Below are positions 5,092 to 9,290 of a stretch of DNA of 9,290 bases, one piece after another. The DNA is from Bacteroidales bacterium H4. GTDB taxonomy: Bacteria > Bacteroidota > Bacteroidia > Bacteroidales > Muribaculaceae. The DNA is taken from positions 1-9,290 of the forward strand of contig DAAP01000032.1 of NCBI GenBank assembly GCA_001701165.1, written 5' to 3'. A program made the translations under genes and the position numbers. The number at the start of each line of letters is the position of its first letter. Position 1 is the first letter of the stretch. Below the pieces are notes generated by a model that saw only the letters and a program-made list of their open reading frames with translations, ran no database searches and had not been told where the DNA came from.

Positions 5092-5122
5092 TTTGCACAT
5101 TCGAAGATATAGCTTAAATTTG
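5092..5122 (+). promoter_or_regulatory. Promoter of the transglutaminase-like gene pair
   Basis: TTTG (5092-5095) is followed after exactly 19 nt by TAAATTTG (5115-5122), a full match to the Bacteroidota -33/-7 consensus. Transcription would begin near 5129, about 19 nt before the ATG at 5148, giving a very short leader. It is preceded by an A-rich tract (5071-5089) that could act as an upstream element. Confidence 0.8.
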
Positions 5123-5147
5123 CCATCACAAGCCAATACCCTCGACC

Positions 5148-6998
5148 ATGAACGTTGCAACACTTCGCGTTATCATCACCTGTGCCGGTCTCGCCATCAT
5201 CACGGCGGCACGTGCGATTGCGCCCGAAAACAACGTCATTATCACCAAGCTGGAAGCTGCATACACCATCGAAGCCGATTGCAGCAGCGCAGCGATATGC
5301 GTACGCGCCGAAGAAAAGCGCACCTACACCGCCACACGAGCCAATGCCTCCGACATCTGGGCGGCATTCTACGACGAGAGCATTTCGATTGACCGGGCCA
5401 AGGCTCCCGGAGCGACCCCGATATACCGAGCATGGGAAGACGACGACCTTTTTCACTCAGGCGCACGCGTATGCGTACTGCCCTTGAAAATCCGTGCAGG
5501 CAAGACCATCGAAGCCGTCGTCAAGCGCACCTACAAAGACCCGATGCAATTCACAAAAGTCATCATCGCCCCCAATGTCCCGGTGCGCGAAGGTCGCTGG
5601 GCCATTGAGATACCGCCGGCATTGGCATCTCAGATATCCGTAAAGGCACTACGCCTGCCCGCAACGGCACACCTTGACAGCATCATCTCAGACAAAGGCG
5701 CCAAGATCTACACACTGACAGCCAAGGATATTCCGGCTTTTACCGAAGAGAAATACATCCCCTCGCCCTTGGCCGTAGTCCCGGTACTGGCCATATCCGG
5801 CATGGCCGGCAATTGGCACGACCTGCACCGCTATCTGCACTCGCTGGTAGACCCGAAAATCGATGAAGCGCCCGCGGCTGCCGACCTTGCGCGACAACTG
5901 ACAGCCGACATCCCGGGCAACGAAATCAAAGCCAAAATTGACACCATAGCTCGGTGGGTACGACGCAATATAAGATACGTAGCCATCGAAAACGGCAAAT
6001 ACGCCTTCAGCCCCGACCGTCCGGACGATGTTCTGGCCAAACGCTACAGCGATTGTAAAGGCAGTGCATGCCTGATACGCGCGATGTTGCGTGCCGTAGG
6101 CATCGACGGTCGTATGGTATGGATAGGCACACGCGACGACGTAATCGGCGATTGGGACACGATGCCGTCGCTGGGCTGCGGCAACCACATGATAGCCGCG
6201 GCCATACTGCCGGATACCGTCATTTATCTTGACGGGACCGTACGTAATGCCCCCGACGGCTTTGTGCCGCCATCCATAGCCGGAGCACAGGCACTTATCG
6301 AAAACGGGCAGGACGGGATGCTGCTCCGCGTTCCCGATGACCCCAAGTCGCATGGAGCCACGATGCTGACCGGCACTGCATCCGTGGCCGAAGATATGCG
6401 TACACTTTGCGGACGACTGGCACTCGCAGCTTCAGGCAGCCAGATTCCATACCTGTCATCTATCACCGATGCCATACAAACATCGCGTCGAGACATATAT
6501 CTGGAAGGCATACTCACCGGCGGCAGCCGTAGTTGCCATCTCGACAGCCTCAACGCGGTGCATAGTGCCGACGGTGCCATCATAGGCATCCAAGCAACGT
6601 ACACCGACGATGGCGCAGTCATCTCCGCTTCCGGCGGCGCCAAGCTATATATAAATGTATCGCCGTTGCGCGGCATTAGCCTTCCGCTTTTCGACCTGCC
6701 CAAGAGACGCTACGATGCCAAAATTCCATTGGCCGATGATGCCGCAGCTGACATCACTATCTCCGTACCGAGCGGATACACAGCGGAGTACGCCACTCCC
6801 GCCGAGATATCCACGCATTGGTACGACCTAAGCATAGAGTACGTTCCGGACAACGACAACGTCCGCTGTCGAGCATCCTTCAAATGGAAGACGCCATACA
6901 TCAGCCGCGCAGATATGGAGGCATGGAACGAGGCGGCACGCAAGGCACGGCGCATCCTAACCACTCCGCTTTCGCTGAGCCGCATCAATGCGCAATGA
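5148..6998 (+). CDS. Secreted DUF3857/transglutaminase-like protein with intact Cys-His-Asp triad
   Basis: The 616-residue protein begins with a hydrophobic stretch (about 6-23) ending in Ala-rich sequence, consistent with a signal peptide cleaved after ARA (about 23); the n-region is only weakly basic. Residues 30-235 form a beta-rich domain resembling DUF3857. A transglutaminase-like core follows: helix IDTIARWVRRNIRY (264-277), then YSDCKGSACLIRAMLRAVGI (300-319) with catalytic-type Cys303, GCGNHMIAAAI (343-353) with His347, and VIYLDGTV (358-365) with Asp362. The spacing and motifs fit an active papain-like transglutaminase/peptidase fold. The C-terminal part (about 405-616) is beta-rich and resembles the DUF3858-like tail of this class. 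It probably acts in the periplasm. A second family member follows 93 nt later without an intervening terminator, so they are likely cotranscribed. Whether it crosslinks, hydrolyses or only binds peptides cannot be told from sequence. Confidence 0.85.
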   Translation: MNVATLRVIITCAGLAIITAARAIAPENNVIITKLEAAYTIEADCSSAAICVRAEEKRTYTATRANASDIWAAFYDESISIDRAKAPGATPIYRAWEDDDLFHSGARVCVLPLKIRAGKTIEAVVKRTYKDPMQFTKVIIAPNVPVREGRWAIEIPPALASQISVKALRLPATAHLDSIISDKGAKIYTLTAKDIPAFTEEKYIPSPLAVVPVLAISGMAGNWHDLHRYLHSLVDPKIDEAPAAADLARQLTADIPGNEIKAKIDTIARWVRRNIRYVAIENGKYAFSPDRPDDVLAKRYSDCKGSACLIRAMLRAVGIDGRMVWIGTRDDVIGDWDTMPSLGCGNHMIAAAILPDTVIYLDGTVRNAPDGFVPPSIAGAQALIENGQDGMLLRVPDDPKSHGATMLTGTASVAEDMRTLCGRLALAASGSQIPYLSSITDAIQTSRRDIYLEGILTGGSRSCHLDSLNAVHSADGAIIGIQATYTDDGAVISASGGAKLYINVSPLRGISLPLFDLPKRRYDAKIPLADDAAADITISVPSGYTAEYATPAEISTHWYDLSIEYVPDNDNVRCRASFKWKTPYISRADMEAWNEAARKARRILTTPLSLSRINAQ

Positions 6999-7091
6999 CC
7001 TTTTTCAGAGACCGACAACGCCTTAGACCGAGAATATCAGCCAATTAACCCATAAGACACCCCCTACGACACCCAAAACAGACCAACCATC

Positions 7092-9251
7092 ATGAAACCA
7101 TCTCGTATTCTGCTACTTGCATTAGCCCTTATGGCGACAGCCACAGCATACGCCGGCATCGATGCCAAATTGTACAGACAAACAGCCAAGCGCATCTGGG
7201 GCGAGCCTGACACCCTGTTCCGCGCAGACATTCCCATACCCGACAGCATTGCAGACAAAGCCTCGGCGGTGATAATGATGCGGTTAGACCAAATAAGCAC
7301 CGAACAACAAATTCAGAACACAATATACAAAGCTTCGGGAAGGACCAACCGCACACTGCGTCGCCACCTGCGCCGCACTATGGTCAAATTGCTGGACCAA
7401 AAGGCCGTAGAAGACTATGGCGATACCGAATTCGGAGTCAAGGAGAATATTAAGTATCGCGGGCTGCAGCTTTACGAAGCCAAGGACGTCTTTGGTGCAC
7501 GTATACACAAGCCCGATGGGACAGTGGTCGAAATAGACGTGCCGGACAACGCCATCGAAGTGGCGCACGGCAAAAAGGCAGACAAGGGGCGCAAGTACAA
7601 GATTGCAATTCCGGGGCTGGCCGTGGGAGACATTCTCGAGTACTTTTTCTATGACGAAGAAATGGCCGAGGAATTCAGTCTCGACCCTATAGACATCAAA
7701 TTCTATGACCGCTATCCGATACTGAACCGCGTAGTGTCGATGAAGATGTCACCGTATCTCACCACCGAGTATCGCACCTACAACGGCACGCCCACGCTCA
7801 AGGTCACTCGCGACAAAAAGGAAAACTACTGCGCTGATATACACGTAATCAATATTCCCGCTGTAGACTTCACCCTGTTCGTAATGCCCACCCGCCAACT
7901 GCCGTTCATACGCCTGCAGACGCTCAACAACTCGTCCCTCGAATACCACGCACTGTCCTCGCGCAATGCCGGATTTTACGTCAACATCCTGCCGGGCAAG
8001 TACTATCGCGAAGTGGGCGAAGTGCTGCATGACGCCGAATACGAGTCTTCGCTTCCGGGCAAGGCCGTCAAAATTGCCAAGAACTACATCAAGACCCACC
8101 CGGGCATGACCCAACGCCAAATTGTGGACGTGTTGTGGCTAGCCCTGCAATACTGCGACGCCATCGATGATGACGATGACACGCCCAACTACTACGGAAT
8201 GTGGAAAACGTTGTATATGGCTGACTGCCTGGACAAACTGAAAGCATACGATGAAGCCGGCACAGGTATCGGAGTCATCAATCCACGCAACGATGTCCCC
8301 ACCACCGAACCTTCGGCATGGTACGACTTCTCGTTTGTAAACGTCATCGGCGACAGCGTATACTTCGCCAAGCCGCAGATGTGCTATATGCCCGGCGAGG
8401 ACCCCGCTGCATATCAAGGCGAGAAAGGATACGCCCTCATGGGACCGCGAAAGGACATAAACAAACGCACGATTCCCGCCGAATTCACCGTCGAAGACCA
8501 TAAGCACATCGGCAATCGCATCATCTCTAACGCCACCATAGACCTCGACCCGGACATGGGCACAGCCTCAGTCAAGGGCACGGCCACCTACACCGGCGGA
8601 TGCAAGGAATTGGCGGGCAAACTCACCAATATCAACGAGTGGATAGCCAATGTCGAAGAACACCTCGGCATCAGCAAGAAATACGTAGACAAGGAATATG
8701 ACGCCGTGGAGCGCGAAAACGAAGTGCGCGGCATTGTGTCCAAGGAACGTGCATTTATCCTGGGTACTCAGCCCGATTCGGTGCTATCCTACAAGGTATC
8801 GGATCGCGGCATCCTGCCCGGTTCCAAAGGTCTCGAGCTGGAGGCCGAGTGCCATCTTTCGGACATCGTCTCGCCCTTAGGCGCCGACCTGAGTCTACAC
8901 GCAGGCAAGCTGATAGGCCGTTTTGAGAAAGTCACCGGGCCGGAACGCACGCCGCTGCTGGACGCTATGATGCCCACGGCACGCCAATTCTCGCGCACAG
9001 TCACCATACACGTTCCCGAAGGATATACGGTAGACGAGACCTCGCTGCGCGACTTCGCGTCCAACGTCAACAAGCCCATCGGCCAATTTGCCGTACAAGC
9101 CGCTGTCACCGCCGAAAGCGACATCCGGATTATAAGCATGTGGCGCGTCAAGATTCCCACCATACCGCTGCATCTATGGCCGCAGTTGCTCGAAATGCTT
9201 GACGGCGCGGCGGCCGCCACCGAGAAATCCATACTTCTCACCCGTAAATAG
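7092..9251 (+). CDS. Secreted DUF3857-domain protein with degenerate transglutaminase core
   Basis: The 719-residue protein has a clear signal peptide (MKPSRILLLALALMATATAYA, cleavage after about 21). Residues 115-270 match the DUF3857 pattern, including RGLQLYEAKDVFGARIHKPDG (123-143) and IAIPGLAVGDILEYFF (171-186). The region where the transglutaminase core belongs (about 335-440) begins with the expected helix (QRQIVDVLWLALQYC) and keeps a Cys in MADC (Cys379), but the NH motif position reads SAWYDF (408-413) and the YLDGT position reads YFAKP (424-428), so I see neither the His nor the Asp. A run of acidic residues (359-363) is inserted before the Cys. The C-terminal part (about 465-719) is the usual beta-rich tail. 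No promoter or terminator is visible in the 93-nt gap after the first family member. It is likely a non-catalytic paralog; alignment by eye is the main uncertainty. Confidence 0.8.
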   Translation: MKPSRILLLALALMATATAYAGIDAKLYRQTAKRIWGEPDTLFRADIPIPDSIADKASAVIMMRLDQISTEQQIQNTIYKASGRTNRTLRRHLRRTMVKLLDQKAVEDYGDTEFGVKENIKYRGLQLYEAKDVFGARIHKPDGTVVEIDVPDNAIEVAHGKKADKGRKYKIAIPGLAVGDILEYFFYDEEMAEEFSLDPIDIKFYDRYPILNRVVSMKMSPYLTTEYRTYNGTPTLKVTRDKKENYCADIHVINIPAVDFTLFVMPTRQLPFIRLQTLNNSSLEYHALSSRNAGFYVNILPGKYYREVGEVLHDAEYESSLPGKAVKIAKNYIKTHPGMTQRQIVDVLWLALQYCDAIDDDDDTPNYYGMWKTLYMADCLDKLKAYDEAGTGIGVINPRNDVPTTEPSAWYDFSFVNVIGDSVYFAKPQMCYMPGEDPAAYQGEKGYALMGPRKDINKRTIPAEFTVEDHKHIGNRIISNATIDLDPDMGTASVKGTATYTGGCKELAGKLTNINEWIANVEEHLGISKKYVDKEYDAVERENEVRGIVSKERAFILGTQPDSVLSYKVSDRGILPGSKGLELEAECHLSDIVSPLGADLSLHAGKLIGRFEKVTGPERTPLLDAMMPTARQFSRTVTIHVPEGYTVDETSLRDFASNVNKPIGQFAVQAAVTAESDIRIISMWRVKIPTIPLHLWPQLLEMLDGAAAATEKSILLTRK

Positions 9252-9261
9252 CACTCCCAAA

Positions 9262-9290
9262 GACGCATAAAGGGGGTGTGTCGTAATTGG
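9262..9290 (+). terminator. Possible left arm of a terminator or repeat, cut by the window end
   Basis: After the stop at 9251 the sequence becomes A-rich and then reads AAAGGGGGTGTGTCG (9269-9283). Strong terminators in Bacteroidales often have such GGTGTGTC arms that pair with a downstream GACACACC. The right arm would lie beyond the window, so this is a guess from position and composition. Confidence 0.3.

Larger units (their letters stand above)
4636..5147. other. Divergent intergenic region of about 510 bases without a gene
   Basis: I find no convincing coding region here. Reading frames crossing it on either strand have Cys- and Arg-rich, low-quality translations and overlap the palindromes. 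From left to right it holds AAGCG repeats (4636-4738), a candidate minus-strand -7 box (4767-4774), a short motif TGTCTCGTAAT (4843-4853), a cluster of GTAG-headed palindromes (4864-4997) and the plus-strand promoter (5092-5122). Confidence 0.7.

Noticed and set aside
5688..6353. A 221-codon minus-strand frame opposite the first transglutaminase-like gene
   Set aside because: It overlaps the catalytic core of the real gene and has no promoter or recognisable domain.
6999..7091. Search for a separate promoter or terminator between the two transglutaminase-like genes
   Set aside because: No TAnnTTTG box and no stem followed by T residues is visible in these 93 bases, so cotranscription is the simpler reading.

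Overview
The window reads as a chromosomal segment of a Bacteroidales bacterium, possibly Muribaculaceae-like (the family is a guess). Evidence: Bacteroidota-type promoters (TTTG at -33, TAnnTTTG at -7) precede several genes, most starts lack a Shine-Dalgarno sequence, and the compact rpsF-rpsR-rplI operon contains no ssb or priB. Base composition changes abruptly. Roughly the first 840 bases are AT-rich, and the rest is GC-richer with uniform codon use.

Layout. (1) At 1-710 is an accessory-looking left flank: the 5' end of an AAA/DUF4143-type ATPase gene leaving on the minus strand with a near-perfect promoter, then a small unknown protein gene on the plus strand. (2) At 753-2050 is the ribosomal operon rpsF-rpsR-rplI, with a promoter, a possible bS6:bS18-binding leader and a strong terminator that is probably shared with the convergent genes. 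(3) At 2110-4635 on the minus strand is a two-gene unit: an LtaS/MdoB-type alkaline-phosphatase-superfamily membrane transferase followed 3 nt later by a PAP2-family membrane phosphatase. (4) At 4636-5147 is a divergent intergenic region holding iterated AAGCG repeats, REP-like palindromes with GTAG heads, and promoters facing both ways. (5) At 5148-9251 on the plus strand are two secreted DUF3857/transglutaminase-like proteins. The first keeps a full Cys-His-Asp triad; the second appears to have lost the His and Asp.

How the genes fit together. The ribosomal operon is housekeeping. The minus-strand pair is probably an envelope lipid or glycan modification unit: one enzyme moves a phospho-alcohol head group and the other removes a phosphate from a lipid. 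The two transglutaminase-fold proteins probably act in the periplasm and may work as an active/inactive pair; their substrate cannot be read from sequence. The observations I rate highest are a lone strong Shine-Dalgarno in front of bS18 in a lineage that mostly ignores such sequences, the GTAG-headed palindrome cluster, and the catalytic/degenerate transglutaminase pair. I see no CRISPR array, tRNA, rRNA or intact mobile element.
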